The notes below the pieces were generated by a model. It saw nothing but the letters and a program-made list of their open reading frames with translations, searched no databases and was not told where the DNA came from. Shown one piece after another: positions 26,349 through 34,772 of a stretch of DNA of 64,000 bases. The position numbers and the translations under genes were made by a program. The first letter of the stretch is position 1; each line of letters opens with the position of its first letter. The stretch covers positions 1-64,000 of the forward strand of contig CAKTEE010000004.1 of the NCBI GenBank assembly GCA_934546985.1, read 5' to 3'. This stretch comes from an uncultured Eubacteriales bacterium (GTDB lineage: Bacteria > Bacillota > Clostridia > Oscillospirales > Acutalibacteraceae).

Positions 26349-26879
26349 ATGATGAAGAAAAAATCTCTTGCGCTGCTTATCCTATGCGCCATGCTTATTG
26401 GTTCCATCCTCCCATCCTATTTTCTTTTCGTCCGCGAACATGTTTATTATCAGGATGATTACGCAATCAAAGTCCCCGGCGGCTGGATTCCTTCCGTACA
26501 TAATGACATTCTGGTTCTACGTCCACGTTTCGCCGTTCATCCTGCCAAACCTTCTATTCTGCTTGACAAATTAACGTCTGACGTTCCCATATCATTGCAG
26601 TCATTCAACTTTACCGAATGTGTCGAAAAGCAATTTGCACGGATGTTTCAGGAATATGAAACCATTTACTGGGGATTTCGGGATATCGGCGACAAGGATT
26701 ACGTCTTGCTTGAATTTACCTGCCGTTTTCGGGGCGTCAGCCTTTCCGCCTGTACGGTTTTTTACCAAACTTCTGATAACGATATTTATATAATTGCATT
26801 GCTGAATGATTCTACAGAAAACAATCAAAAAGAATTTTACCGCGTCGTAGAAAGTTTTCGAAAAAAAATCCCTGCATAA
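26349..26879 (+). CDS. Secreted or membrane-tethered paralog 2
   Basis: 176 residues: basic MMKKK, a hydrophobic segment (about 5-28) without a lipobox Cys, then a domain starting YYQDDYAIKVPGGWIPS that parallels its two neighbours (short beta start, xPxGW, later a YVLLEF strand). AAAGGA is ahead; two adjacent ATGs (26349, 26352) are possible starts. It lies 47 bases after paralog 1 with no terminator between, so cotranscription is likely. Unlike the other two it has no Thr-rich linker and appears held by an uncleaved signal anchor. Function unknown. Confidence 0.78.
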   Translation: MMKKKSLALLILCAMLIGSILPSYFLFVREHVYYQDDYAIKVPGGWIPSVHNDILVLRPRFAVHPAKPSILLDKLTSDVPISLQSFNFTECVEKQFARMFQEYETIYWGFRDIGDKDYVLLEFTCRFRGVSLSACTVFYQTSDNDIYIIALLNDSTENNQKEFYRVVESFRKKIPA

Positions 26880-26966
26880 CATAACCGCCTTAATTTATCT
26901 GTATCTAAGGCATAACAGGTTTGCAGGTTTTGTCGTTCTTGGAAATGTTTATCATCGTTATAAATA

Positions 26967-26995
26967 TTGACAATACATATCTGTCGTGGTATAAT
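26967..26995 (+). promoter_or_regulatory. Promoter of paralog 3
   Basis: TTGACA (26967-26972), 17 bases, TATAAT (26990-26995); a near-consensus SigA-type promoter. Confidence 0.85.
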
Positions 26996-27029
26996 CCGTA
27001 AGAATTCTTAATGTAAAAGGAGAACTATC

Positions 27030-27644
27030 ATGAAAAAACAAATATTCGCAATTTTAATGTCCGCTGCACTTTTAGCCGGTGTTTTTACAGGCTGCGGCAA
27101 CAGCTCTACCGGTGACACTACCACCACTACCGGTGCCGAAACTACAACTGCAACTGAAACTACAACACAGACTACCACTGCAAATGATGAAACTACCACA
27201 GCCTCTAATGTAAAAGACGGCGTTTATTCAACCAAATCATATTCCATTTCCGTACCGGAAGGCTGGACCTGTGATGGCAACGACTCCATGGTTATGATGC
27301 TTCCGTCAAAAGATATGTCAAAAGCAGATGCCAGTATCAATATTATTTCTATCTCCGGCGGCGCTGAAATTTATGATTTAAAATATGACGATTTCAAAGC
27401 CAGCATGGACAAAAGCTTGGGCGCTGAAATTGAGAAAAAATCTTTCGGCATTCAAAACTTCGGTGAAAATAAAGCGTTGTTTTCCGAATTTTCCGCAGAA
27501 GTTCAAGGACAGAAAATGTATATGTCTGCAGCGTATGTTCTGGTGAATGACACGATTGTTACTTTAACTCTAACCGAGCAGGAAGAAAATAAATATGACG
27601 ATGTTTTCAAGACTATCTTGGAAAGCGTAAAAGCAACTGCATAG
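27030..27644 (+). CDS. Lipoprotein with Thr-rich linker (paralog 3)
   Basis: 204 residues: signal peptide ending GVFTGC (lipobox), a linker of about 35 residues rich in Thr (TTTATETTTQTTT), then a domain starting NVKDGVYSTKSYSISVPEGW and ending in a helix. The VPEGWTCDGND stretch mirrors paralog 1 (IPAGWSCNGYD). AAGGAG and a near-consensus promoter precede it and a terminator follows. Probably a surface lipoprotein on the outer face of the membrane; DcrB/PsbP-like by pattern only. Confidence 0.85.
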   Translation: MKKQIFAILMSAALLAGVFTGCGNSSTGDTTTTTGAETTTATETTTQTTTANDETTTASNVKDGVYSTKSYSISVPEGWTCDGNDSMVMMLPSKDMSKADASINIISISGGAEIYDLKYDDFKASMDKSLGAEIEKKSFGIQNFGENKALFSEFSAEVQGQKMYMSAAYVLVNDTIVTLTLTEQEENKYDDVFKTILESVKATA

Positions 27645-27658
27645 TTAAAAACTCAGCA

Positions 27659-27690
27659 AAGCCGCCTTTAAAAGGGCGGCTTTTTTCTTT
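27659..27690 (+). terminator. Terminator after paralog 3
   Basis: AAGCCGCCTTT pairs with AAAGGGCGGCTT, followed by a T-rich run. Confidence 0.9.
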
Positions 27691-28041
27691 TATTCACTTA
27701 AAAGAGAAAATGAAAAGGCATAGAAAATAACGTCTTTAAAACGAAATTTTTCGCACGATTACGCTTCACTTTTTCTTTTACAAATTCATTCCCATAATTT
27801 GCAATCATTTTCCTCTTTCTACTCCTCAAAAAATTTTCGTAAAATAAGCAGGGTATTTTTTGGCAAATTATGAACTTTTTGTTATACTTCCAGTAAAAAC
27901 ATCCTTGTAACGCATATTCTTTCATATCTGCACTTACAATTAATTACAACGCGAGAAAATTTTATTTCTTCCTGTTTTCTTTTATTTTTAATAACAGGAA
28001 AATGTTTCTGCATTGCTGAAACTGTTTTTTTGCTTTTCTTC

Positions 28042-28070
28042 TTGATGTTTCTATAGAATATAGATATACT
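28042..28070 (+). promoter_or_regulatory. Promoter of the CmpB-like gene
   Basis: TTGATG (28042-28047), 17 bases, TATACT (28065-28070). Confidence 0.6.
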
Positions 28071-28160
28071 GGTAATATTGTTGAATTTTGTCGTAAATGA
28101 AGAATTTGATTATTCACATATGAACGAGTACGGCAAAATTTAATTGAGGAGGGTATATGA

Positions 28161-28949
28161 TTGAAAACAACAATTGAATCGGAAACTTCTGTCATACCAG
28201 CAGATAAAGATACTTTGCAGGAAAAACCGGTGATAGAAAGCGTAAAACCGAAAACTTTGCCGGAGACAAAAAAATTTGCGGAAGGAATTTGTTATTCCAA
28301 GTTATTTTGGGTGTTCCTAATTGGTTGTTTTGGCGGCGTGGTTATTGAAATGTTTTGGTGTATTTTAACACGCTATCCGCTGGAAAACCGCTCTGGCTTG
28401 ATATATGGGCCTTTTAACCCCGTATATGGGTTCGGCGCAGTTCTCTTAACAGTGGCGCTTTACAAAATCAAATCAAAAACGCTGGTATTCATTTGTGGAA
28501 CTATTCTTGGAGGTGCTTTTGAATATCTTTGCAGTTTATTTCAGGAAATTGCATTTCACAGCGTTTCGTGGGAATATAGCGAAACCCCTGCAAACCTGAA
28601 CGGGCGCACCAATATTGCATTTTCTATTATGTGGGGCCTTTTGGGGCTGGTTTGGATTAAATCGGTATACCCATGCTTGTCTCGCTGGATTGAGCGCATC
28701 CCTCAAAAAGCCGGTAAAATTTTGACAATCGTACTAACAGTTTTTATGTGTTTTAACATGCTGATTTCTGCCGCGGCAGTTACACGACAGGCACAGCGGC
28801 TGGAAGGTGTGCCTGCAACTAATTCCATCACACAGTTTCTTGACCGGCATTATACAGACGAACGGCTGAAAAAAGTTTATCCCAACATGCGTTTTGTTGC
28901 AAATGATAAAAAACCAATCACAATAGCACAGCCGGACAAAAAAAATTAA
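28161..28949 (+). CDS. CmpB-type putative transporter membrane protein
   Basis: 262 residues from a TTG start with GGAGGG 8 bases ahead. After a polar N-terminus come four or five hydrophobic segments. The core pattern (FLIGCFGGVVIEMFWCI, SGLIYGPFNPVYGFGAVLLT, FEYLCSLFQE, NGRTNIAFSIMWGLLGLVW) is that of the putative type IV ABC-transporter/CmpB family (PF06541), common in Clostridia, whose substrate is unknown. No ATPase gene is adjacent, so a role in ABC transport is doubtful. Own promoter. Confidence 0.82.
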   Translation: MKTTIESETSVIPADKDTLQEKPVIESVKPKTLPETKKFAEGICYSKLFWVFLIGCFGGVVIEMFWCILTRYPLENRSGLIYGPFNPVYGFGAVLLTVALYKIKSKTLVFICGTILGGAFEYLCSLFQEIAFHSVSWEYSETPANLNGRTNIAFSIMWGLLGLVWIKSVYPCLSRWIERIPQKAGKILTIVLTVFMCFNMLISAAAVTRQAQRLEGVPATNSITQFLDRHYTDERLKKVYPNMRFVANDKKPITIAQPDKKN

Positions 28950-28977
28950 AAATTTTGCAATTTTTTTCAAAAACCTA

Positions 28978-29006
28978 TTGACAAAACCTGTCCTGACTTG
29001 TATAAT
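28978..29006 (+). promoter_or_regulatory. Promoter of the tRNA pair
   Basis: TTGACA (28978-28983), 17 bases, TATAAT (29001-29006); consensus, as expected for stable RNA. Confidence 0.9.
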
Positions 29007-29036
29007 GGAAAAGCTTCGTGGTTGAGGCCTTTCTAT

Positions 29037-29113
29037 GGCGGCATAGCTCAGTTGGCTAGAGCATTCGGTTCATACCCGAAGTGTCGTTGGTTCAAATCCA
29101 ATTGCCGCTACCA
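29037..29113 (+). tRNA. tRNA-Met (CAT), elongator type
   Basis: 77 bases with encoded CCA. Acceptor GGCGGCA/TGCCGCT, anticodon stem TTCGG/CCGAA around TTCATAC (anticodon CAT), T-arm GTTGGTTCAAATCCAAT. The paired first base and body resemble elongator tRNA-Met, not the initiator; a tRNA-Ile2 with modified CAU is less likely. Confidence 0.93.
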
Positions 29114-29154
29114 ATTTGCCTTTGGCGGTGTATGCGGCTAAAAGGCAAATTTGC

Positions 29155-29229
29155 GGCCCGGTGGTCAAGCGGTTAAGACACCGCCCTTTCACGGCGGTAA
29201 CACGAGTTCGATTCTCGTCCGGGTCACCA
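29155..29229 (+). tRNA. tRNA-Glu (TTC)
   Basis: 75 bases with encoded CCA. Acceptor GGCCCGG/CCGGGTC, anticodon stem CCGCC/GGCGG around CTTTCAC (anticodon TTC), T-arm with GAGTTCGATTCTC. Cotranscribed with tRNA-Met from the promoter at 28978. Confidence 0.95.
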
Positions 29230-29234
29230 AAAAT

Positions 29235-29276
29235 AAAACCCACAGGAATTTATATCCTGTGGGTTTTATTTTTTAT
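29235..29276 (+). terminator. Terminator of the tRNA operon
   Basis: AAAACCCACAGGA (29235-29247) pairs fully with 29255-29267, then a T-rich tract. Confidence 0.9.
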
Positions 29277-29299
29277 AATTTTAATTAAGCTATTGTTTT

Positions 29300-29535
29300 A
29301 ATTTTTTATCAGTTTATCTTCATTTAGATTTCCATCTTTCAGCAATAGCATATTTGCATTATCGTCATGGCCATATATTTTTTTATTGGGAATACAAATC
29401 TCCTGCTTATGTAGCAATCTATTAAAAAAATTTTATGATCTACCATACTGTCAAATTTATATTTATTTAATTTTTCTGCCAGGCAATTCATTTCATAAAA
29501 CTCATTATTCAACCCGCTTTACTTTATAACTCGGC
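29300..29535 (-). pseudogene. Possible decayed gene, family unknown
   Basis: Minus strand: FYEMNCLAEKLNKYKFDSM and then, after one shift of frame, CIPNKKIYGHDDNANMLL and KDGNLNEDKLIKN before a stop. The two stretches have protein-like composition and join only with a frameshift. No promoter or ribosome site. It could be chance. Confidence 0.3.
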
Positions 29536-29734
29536 GAAAAAATCTATTCATTTGGATTAATTATTTCATTTTTCAGGAAAATATATTTTAACTTGCATAA
29601 GAAATATTCATGCGATTGGTAAAACTCCTTTTTTTCGGCTTCATCCATATTTTCAATTTATCTTATCCAACATACCCAAAGAAAATATAAAAACTTATAC
29701 AACAATATCATTCCTCTTTTAAGAAGCATAACGC

Positions 29735-29775
29735 AAAGGCAGATAAACAAAATATCACGTTATCTGCCTTTTTTG
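29735..29775 (+). terminator. Orphan terminator
   Basis: Perfect 12-bp stem AAAGGCAGATAA/TTATCTGCCTTT (29735-29746 with 29760-29771) followed by T, on the plus strand, with no gene ending nearby. Confidence 0.6.
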
Positions 29776-29961
29776 CACCATGCTAACATTAAATTACAAG
29801 CAATAACCGTAAATATTCTCCAGCTAAGCCGGAAACATGAATGTCATTAAAAATGCATGTACCTACAAGCATTTAAAGAGACACTGAAAGTTTCCTCTTG
29901 AAGCTAAAGCTTTTTTGAAACACCTCTCCCGGTAAAACTGAGAGTTTTTATAACAATAAAA

Positions 29962-30002
29962 ACAGAGCCTCGGCATTATTGAGAAAATTGCCCTGGCTCT
30001 GT
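29962..30002 (-). terminator. Terminator after cls
   Basis: ACAGAGCC/GGCTCTGT outer stem with an inner GGCA/TGCC, flanked by A-rich sequence that gives U on the minus strand. Confidence 0.7.
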
Positions 30003-30047
30003 ATTCTATCTGTTATTTATTTGGCTCACTTCACCAATAAGCCCCTT

Positions 30048-31682
30048 TTACATCAACGGGGCAAATACACGCAGAATCGCCTGCAGCAAACGTTTTACAC
30101 GATTGGCATGTTTATAATCCGCAGGGGTAATACGCTGACAAACCTCTAACGTCTTTAGATAATCTTCCTTAATGCGTGCAATGGAATCCGTACGGTAAAG
30201 CCAAACGCCGCATTCAAAGTGAAGATATAAACTTCGGTAATCCATATTGATTGTACCCACAGCAGCATATTCATCATCAACAACAAAAGTTTTTGCATGA
30301 ACAAAACCAGGTGTATATTCAAAAATTTTAACACCTGCTTCAATCAACTGAGGGTAATACGCCTGCGTTACCATATGAACATACCATTTATCCGCAATAT
30401 GCGGCGTAACAATACGTACGTCAACACCGCTTTTTGCTGCGGTGCATAATGCAACTGTCAGTTCATTATCAATAATTAAATAAGGGGTATTGATGTAAAT
30501 ATAATTTTTCGCTTTGTTAATCAAATTCAGGTAAACAGTTTCACCAATATCCTCATCATCCAGCGGGCTGTCCCCATAAGGCAGGACAAATCCCCCGCAG
30601 TTGCGATAAGCTTTCATTTTTTGCGGCTCAGGACGATATTTTTCAAAGTCATCCCCGCATTTTGAGGAATAACCCCAGATTTGCAGAAACATCATCGTCA
30701 AGTTCCAGACCGCAGGACCTTTCAGCATCAGTGCCGCATCCTTCCAGTGCCCATGTTTTTCATAAACATTAATATACTCATCTGCAAGGTTAATACCTCC
30801 CGTAAAGCCTACGCTGCCGTCAATCACCACTATTTTCCGATGGTCACGATTATTCAGCAAAGCCGTGAGCTCCGGCCGGAACGGATTAAAAACTTCGCAT
30901 TTGATTCCCATAGCGCGCAATTTATTCGCATACTTATACGGCAGAGTCATCAGGCACCCCATGTCGTCATACATCACACGGACTTCTACCCCTTGTTTTA
31001 CCTTACGCGCCAATATCTCCAGAATGGTATTCCACATGACGCCTTCCTGAATGATAAAATATTCCAAAAAAATAAAACGTTCCGCTTTTTCCAGTTCTTC
31101 TTTCAGGCGTTCAAATTTCGCTTCGCCCGAAGGGAAATATTCCGTATACGTGTCTTTATAAACCGGAAACAACGAGGCGCTCGCAATATATTTCACCTGA
31201 TTGATGGCGTCTTTATTTTCAAACTGAAGTTCCTCAAGCGTTTGCGAGTCCTGTTTCAACAACGGAATAGTGGTTTCATACACTTCACGTACCTTTTTAC
31301 GCATGCGCTTGGTCATCCGCTTGCCGCCGAGCAATACATAAAACAGCCCGCCGAACACAGGAAATAAAAGAATAGGGATTGCCCATGCCAGTTTATAGGA
31401 CGGATTGTCCCGCGTATTAATAAGCCAGAGTACAACAATGATACTTAAAGCCCAGAACCCTACATAAAAATAGAAGAAATACTGGCTCAGTTTCCATACG
31501 CCGAAAACCAGAATGCAAACCTGCAACGCCAACAGCAGCCCAACCAGCCCCAAACGGCTGAAAATAATACGGGCAAATTTCCTCAAGACTATCACATCCT
31601 TCCCATCATGAGGTTTCGGCAAAATTCTTCTCAATAAGTATAACATAACTATTTTATTGGTACAATCATCTTTCTTCGGCAT
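30048..31682 (-). CDS. cls: Cardiolipin synthase (phospholipase D family)
   Basis: Up to 544 residues: two N-terminal membrane segments, a PLDNc-type region (LAWAIPILLFPVFGGLFYVLL), then two HKD catalytic motifs, DHRKIVVIDG and VHAKTFVVDD. The enzyme joins two phosphatidylglycerols into cardiolipin at the membrane. ATG 31682 lacks a ribosome site; GGGAAGGA stands before a TTG at 31586 (and overlaps GTG 31595), which would give about 512 residues, the usual family length. I therefore suspect translation begins at 31586. Stand-alone gene. Confidence 0.92.
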   Translation of the reverse strand: MPKKDDCTNKIVMLYLLRRILPKPHDGKDVIVLRKFARIIFSRLGLVGLLLALQVCILVFGVWKLSQYFFYFYVGFWALSIIVVLWLINTRDNPSYKLAWAIPILLFPVFGGLFYVLLGGKRMTKRMRKKVREVYETTIPLLKQDSQTLEELQFENKDAINQVKYIASASLFPVYKDTYTEYFPSGEAKFERLKEELEKAERFIFLEYFIIQEGVMWNTILEILARKVKQGVEVRVMYDDMGCLMTLPYKYANKLRAMGIKCEVFNPFRPELTALLNNRDHRKIVVIDGSVGFTGGINLADEYINVYEKHGHWKDAALMLKGPAVWNLTMMFLQIWGYSSKCGDDFEKYRPEPQKMKAYRNCGGFVLPYGDSPLDDEDIGETVYLNLINKAKNYIYINTPYLIIDNELTVALCTAAKSGVDVRIVTPHIADKWYVHMVTQAYYPQLIEAGVKIFEYTPGFVHAKTFVVDDEYAAVGTINMDYRSLYLHFECGVWLYRTDSIARIKEDYLKTLEVCQRITPADYKHANRVKRLLQAILRVFAPLM

Positions 31683-31762
31683 GGCAAAACTTGTTCATGA
31701 AGCGTGAAAATGCACATTTTTGTATGCATGCAAAAAAAGTTGATAAATTGTAAAAATAATGA

Positions 31763-31791
31763 TTGACAATCGGTTTTGAATAGTATATGAT
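31763..31791 (+). promoter_or_regulatory. Promoter of the polyamine operon
   Basis: TTGACA (31763-31768), 17 bases, TATGAT (31786-31791). Transcription would start near 31798, about 227 bases before speA. Confidence 0.8.
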
Positions 31792-31797
31792 ATTTGA

Positions 31798-32022
31798 TGT
31801 TTTGAAAGTTTAGTTTTGCCTTACTTTAAGTTTATTATTGCTTTGTAAGGTTTTCGAACGCTTGCAATGCCTGTCTTTTGAAAGGCACTGTAAGTTATAT
31901 TTTTTTGCTTTAAAGTTTAGTTTTTCTAAACTTTAAAGTTATTTAACTTATATTTTACAGTAATGATTTATTTAACTTGGAATATAAGTTTACTAATAGA
32001 AAACAGAAGGGAGGTGCCCGAT
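31798..32022 (+). promoter_or_regulatory. Long structured 5' leader of speA
   Basis: About 225 bases of untranslated leader with three successive hairpins: 31861-31894 (about 12 bp, one mismatch), 31908-31938 (13 bp perfect, loop of five T) and 31945-31990 (10 bp, enclosing 26 bases). AAAGTTTAGTTTT occurs twice (31805-31817 and 31913-31925), so the first copy could compete for the arm of the second hairpin. No known riboswitch class recognised. Regulation is inferred. Confidence 0.5.
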
Positions 32023-32024
32023 GA

Positions 32025-33470
32025 ATGGAACAATCACAAATGCCTTTGTTGGATGCCATGACAGCAATGAAGGACCGGAACCTGACGCCGTTTGATGTTC
32101 CCGGCCACAAGCGTACGGGAGGAGTGGCACAGCTTGCGCATTTTATCGGAAAAAAAGCGCTGGCTTTCGATGTAAACTCCATGCCAATGCTGGATAATCT
32201 GAATTATCCAACAGGAGTAATCGCACAGGCGCAGGCGCTTATGGCAGACGCATACGGCGCAGACCATGCATTTTTCACTGTCAACGGGACCACCTCTGCT
32301 GTGCATGCCATGCTGATGAGCGTCTGTTCTCCGGGAGATGAAATCCTCCTGCCGCGCAACGTCCACAAAAGCGCGATAAATGCACTAATTATGTGCGACG
32401 CCATGCCCGTATATATGCAGGCGCAGGTCAGTAATAAATTAAAATTCGCCACAGGCGTTACGCTGGAAACCGTAAAACAATCCATTGCGGAACACCCACG
32501 GGCAAAAGCCATTTTTCTGATTAACCCTACTTATTACGGCATTTGCTCCCAGCTTGCAGAAATTACAGAATATGCCCATAGCAAAGGACTGACGGTGCTG
32601 GTAGATGAAGCCCACGGCGCACATTTCGCTTTCAGCGATTCCCTGCCCGTACATGCAATGGCGTGCGGCGCCGATATGGTAGCTGTAAGTATCCATAAAA
32701 CAGGCGGCGCGCTTACCCAATCCTCTGTTTTGCTGATGAAAGAGGGGCGCGTGCAAAAATCTGCCGTTCAGGCGACCCTAAACCTTTTGCAGACTACCAG
32801 CGCTTCTTACTTGTTAATGACCAGCCTTGATATTGCCCGCCACCATATGGTTCAAGGCGGCAAAGCCATGCTCGACCGCATCACCGTCTGCGCACAGCAG
32901 GCGCGGGAACGCATCAATACCATTGACGGGCTTTATGCCTACGGCAAAGAATTGATTGGAACACCGGGCATTTATGATTTTGACGAAACAAAGCTTGGAG
33001 TGAACGTTGCCGGATTGGGACTGACTGGGTATGAAGTCTATGACCTTTTGCTGGAAGACTGCAATATTCAAATGGAGCTTGCCGATACCCACAACGTGCT
33101 TGCTATCGTCAGTATGGGCGATAACGACCAGAGCTTGAATAAGTTGGTTTCCGCCCTGAAGCATATCGCATTTCGCTACCGGCGTCAGCGGCGGGAGGAA
33201 ATCCCCGCAGTGCCGTTAAAAAATCCTCTGGTACGCATAACACCCCGCACGGCATATTATGCCGAAAAAACGCGAGTCCCGCTGCCAGAAGCCGCCGGCC
33301 GCATTTGCGCCGAGTCGGTTATGGTTTATCCGCCGGGCATCCCCATTCTTGCACCCGGGGAAGAAATCACACAGGAAATTACCGAATATTTGGCTTTTTT
33401 AAAAAATCAGAACGCGAAGCTCACAGACATGAGCGACCCGTCCCTGAATACAATTAAAGTAATTGCTTAG
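32025..33470 (+). CDS. speA: Arginine decarboxylase, PLP fold I
   Basis: 481 residues of the Orn/Lys/Arg decarboxylase major-domain type without the long N-terminal wing. FFTVNGTTSAVHAML near residue 90, VDEAHGAH around 194, and the PLP lysine in SIHKTGGALTQSS (Lys225). Substrate call rests on context: speB (agmatinase) and speD/speE follow, which fits arginine rather than ornithine or lysine. GGGAGGTG precedes the ATG. First gene of the operon, behind the structured leader. Confidence 0.9.
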   Translation: MEQSQMPLLDAMTAMKDRNLTPFDVPGHKRTGGVAQLAHFIGKKALAFDVNSMPMLDNLNYPTGVIAQAQALMADAYGADHAFFTVNGTTSAVHAMLMSVCSPGDEILLPRNVHKSAINALIMCDAMPVYMQAQVSNKLKFATGVTLETVKQSIAEHPRAKAIFLINPTYYGICSQLAEITEYAHSKGLTVLVDEAHGAHFAFSDSLPVHAMACGADMVAVSIHKTGGALTQSSVLLMKEGRVQKSAVQATLNLLQTTSASYLLMTSLDIARHHMVQGGKAMLDRITVCAQQARERINTIDGLYAYGKELIGTPGIYDFDETKLGVNVAGLGLTGYEVYDLLLEDCNIQMELADTHNVLAIVSMGDNDQSLNKLVSALKHIAFRYRRQRREEIPAVPLKNPLVRITPRTAYYAEKTRVPLPEAAGRICAESVMVYPPGIPILAPGEEITQEITEYLAFLKNQNAKLTDMSDPSLNTIKVIA

Positions 33471-33482
33471 GAGGTTGTCAGA

Positions 33483-33899
33483 ATGAATATGAACGCACTT
33501 GGCAGGCACATTATCGTAGAGTATTACAACTGTAATGAGGATATTTTAAAAGATCCGGATTTAATTTCCGAATATATGCAGACTGCCGCCGTAAAATCAA
33601 AGGCAACGATTGTAGAAAGCGTCTTTCATCATTTCAACCCGTGGGGGGTCAGCGGCGCAGTGATTATTTCTGAAAGTCATCTTGCTATTCACACATGGCC
33701 GGAATTCGGCTTTGCGGCAGTTGATTTGTTCACCTGCGGCGATATTGACCCGTGGAAAGGTTTTGATTATCTGGAACAAGTATTTGAGGCGCAGCGCAGT
33801 GAATCTATTGAAATGCCCCGAGGCATGACGGAAAAAATCCGTAAATATTACCCCGCCGACTTAGGAGAAATTGTATATAAACAGGAAACTGCGGTTTAA
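33483..33899 (+). CDS. speD: S-adenosylmethionine decarboxylase proenzyme
   Basis: 138 residues, the short bacterial class. The self-cleavage site is in ISESHLAIHTWPE: cutting between Glu64 and Ser65 makes the pyruvoyl group on the new N-terminus. FTCGD further on supplies the conserved Cys. It yields decarboxylated AdoMet, the aminopropyl donor for SpeE. GGAGG lies ahead of the ATG, 12 bases after speA. Confidence 0.96.
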   Translation: MNMNALGRHIIVEYYNCNEDILKDPDLISEYMQTAAVKSKATIVESVFHHFNPWGVSGAVIISESHLAIHTWPEFGFAAVDLFTCGDIDPWKGFDYLEQVFEAQRSESIEMPRGMTEKIRKYYPADLGEIVYKQETAV

Positions 33900-33920
33900 G
33901 TTAAAACACAGGAGGAAATT

Positions 33921-34772
33921 ATGGAACTTTGGTATACAGAAGAGTGGACGAAAAACGTACGTTTTTCCATTAAAGTAAAGGAACAGCTTTACACCGCAAA
34001 AAGTGATTTCCAGCAAATTGATGTTTTTGACAGTGATGAAATGGGTAAATTCTTTACCCTTGACGGGCTGATGATGGTTGCAGAAAAAGATGAATTTATT
34101 TACCATGATATGATTGTACACCCCGCGATGTGTGTAAACCCTAATATCAAAAAAGTGCTTGTTATCGGCGCCGGCGACGGCGGCACTGTCCGTGAACTGA
34201 CCCGCTATCAGAGCATTGAGCATATTGACATGGTGGAAATTGATGAACTGGTGGTCCGCACCTGCCAGAAATACTTCCCTGTTACCGCATGTAAGCTGAC
34301 CGACCCGCGGGTTTCCCTGATTTTTGATGATGGGCTGAAATTTGTTACCGACGCACCGGACGGAGCATATGATTTAATTATTGTAGACTCTACCGACCCT
34401 ATCGGTCCGGGCGAAGGCTTATTTACTACGGCGTTCTATTCTAACTGCTGCCGTGCTTTGGGCGAGGATGGTATTTTAATTAACCAAAATGAAAGCCCCT
34501 ATTTTGACGATGACGCAAAGGAAATGCGCCGCGCATACAAAAAGATTCAATCTGTATTCCCCATTGCCCGCACCTATCAGGCACACATTCCCACGTATCC
34601 ATCCGGACACTGGCTGTTCGGTTTCGCTTCTAAAAAATATGACCCGATTACGGACGCGAAAACACAGCAGTGGGAACAATTAGGGCTGAAAACAAAATAT
34701 TACAACACAGAGCTTCATAAAGGGGCGTTCGCCCTGCCGAATTACGTGCGGGAGCTGTTGGAACATGAATAA
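33921..34772 (+). CDS. speE: Spermidine synthase
   Basis: 283 residues. N-terminal beta domain (LWYTEEWTKNVRFSI), then the Rossmann methyltransferase-like fold with VIGAGDGGTVRELTRY, MVEIDE and IVDSTDPIGPGEGL (putrescine-side loop). It transfers aminopropyl from decarboxylated AdoMet to putrescine. GGAGG is ahead of the ATG. Its end overlaps the start of speB by 8 bases. Confidence 0.96.
   Translation: MELWYTEEWTKNVRFSIKVKEQLYTAKSDFQQIDVFDSDEMGKFFTLDGLMMVAEKDEFIYHDMIVHPAMCVNPNIKKVLVIGAGDGGTVRELTRYQSIEHIDMVEIDELVVRTCQKYFPVTACKLTDPRVSLIFDDGLKFVTDAPDGAYDLIIVDSTDPIGPGEGLFTTAFYSNCCRALGEDGILINQNESPYFDDDAKEMRRAYKKIQSVFPIARTYQAHIPTYPSGHWLFGFASKKYDPITDAKTQQWEQLGLKTKYYNTELHKGAFALPNYVRELLEHE

Larger units (their letters stand above)
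27645..28160. other. Gap between paralog 3 and the CmpB-like gene
   Basis: Holds the paralog-3 terminator, an A+T-rich stretch with a TTCCTGTT/AACAGGAA repeat (27970-28002) and the downstream promoter. No gene seen. Confidence 0.55.
29230..30047. other. Long A+T-rich gap with decayed sequence
   Basis: Beyond the tRNA terminator there is no intact gene. 29300-29535 may be a dead minus-strand gene (separate entry). 29735-29775 is an orphan terminator-like hairpin, and the cls terminator closes the gap. Nothing is recognised in 29540-29730 or 29780-29940. Confidence 0.55.

Noticed and set aside
27698..27925. 75-codon minus-strand ORF in the A+T-rich gap
   Set aside because: No ribosome site or recognised motif, and very A+T-biased composition (Lys, Phe, Asn).
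29037..29113. tRNA-Met as initiator or as tRNA-Ile2
   Set aside because: The acceptor stem starts with a G-U pair and the body lacks initiator features; it resembles elongator tRNA-Met. A tRNA-Ile2 with lysidine-modified anticodon cannot be fully excluded from sequence alone.
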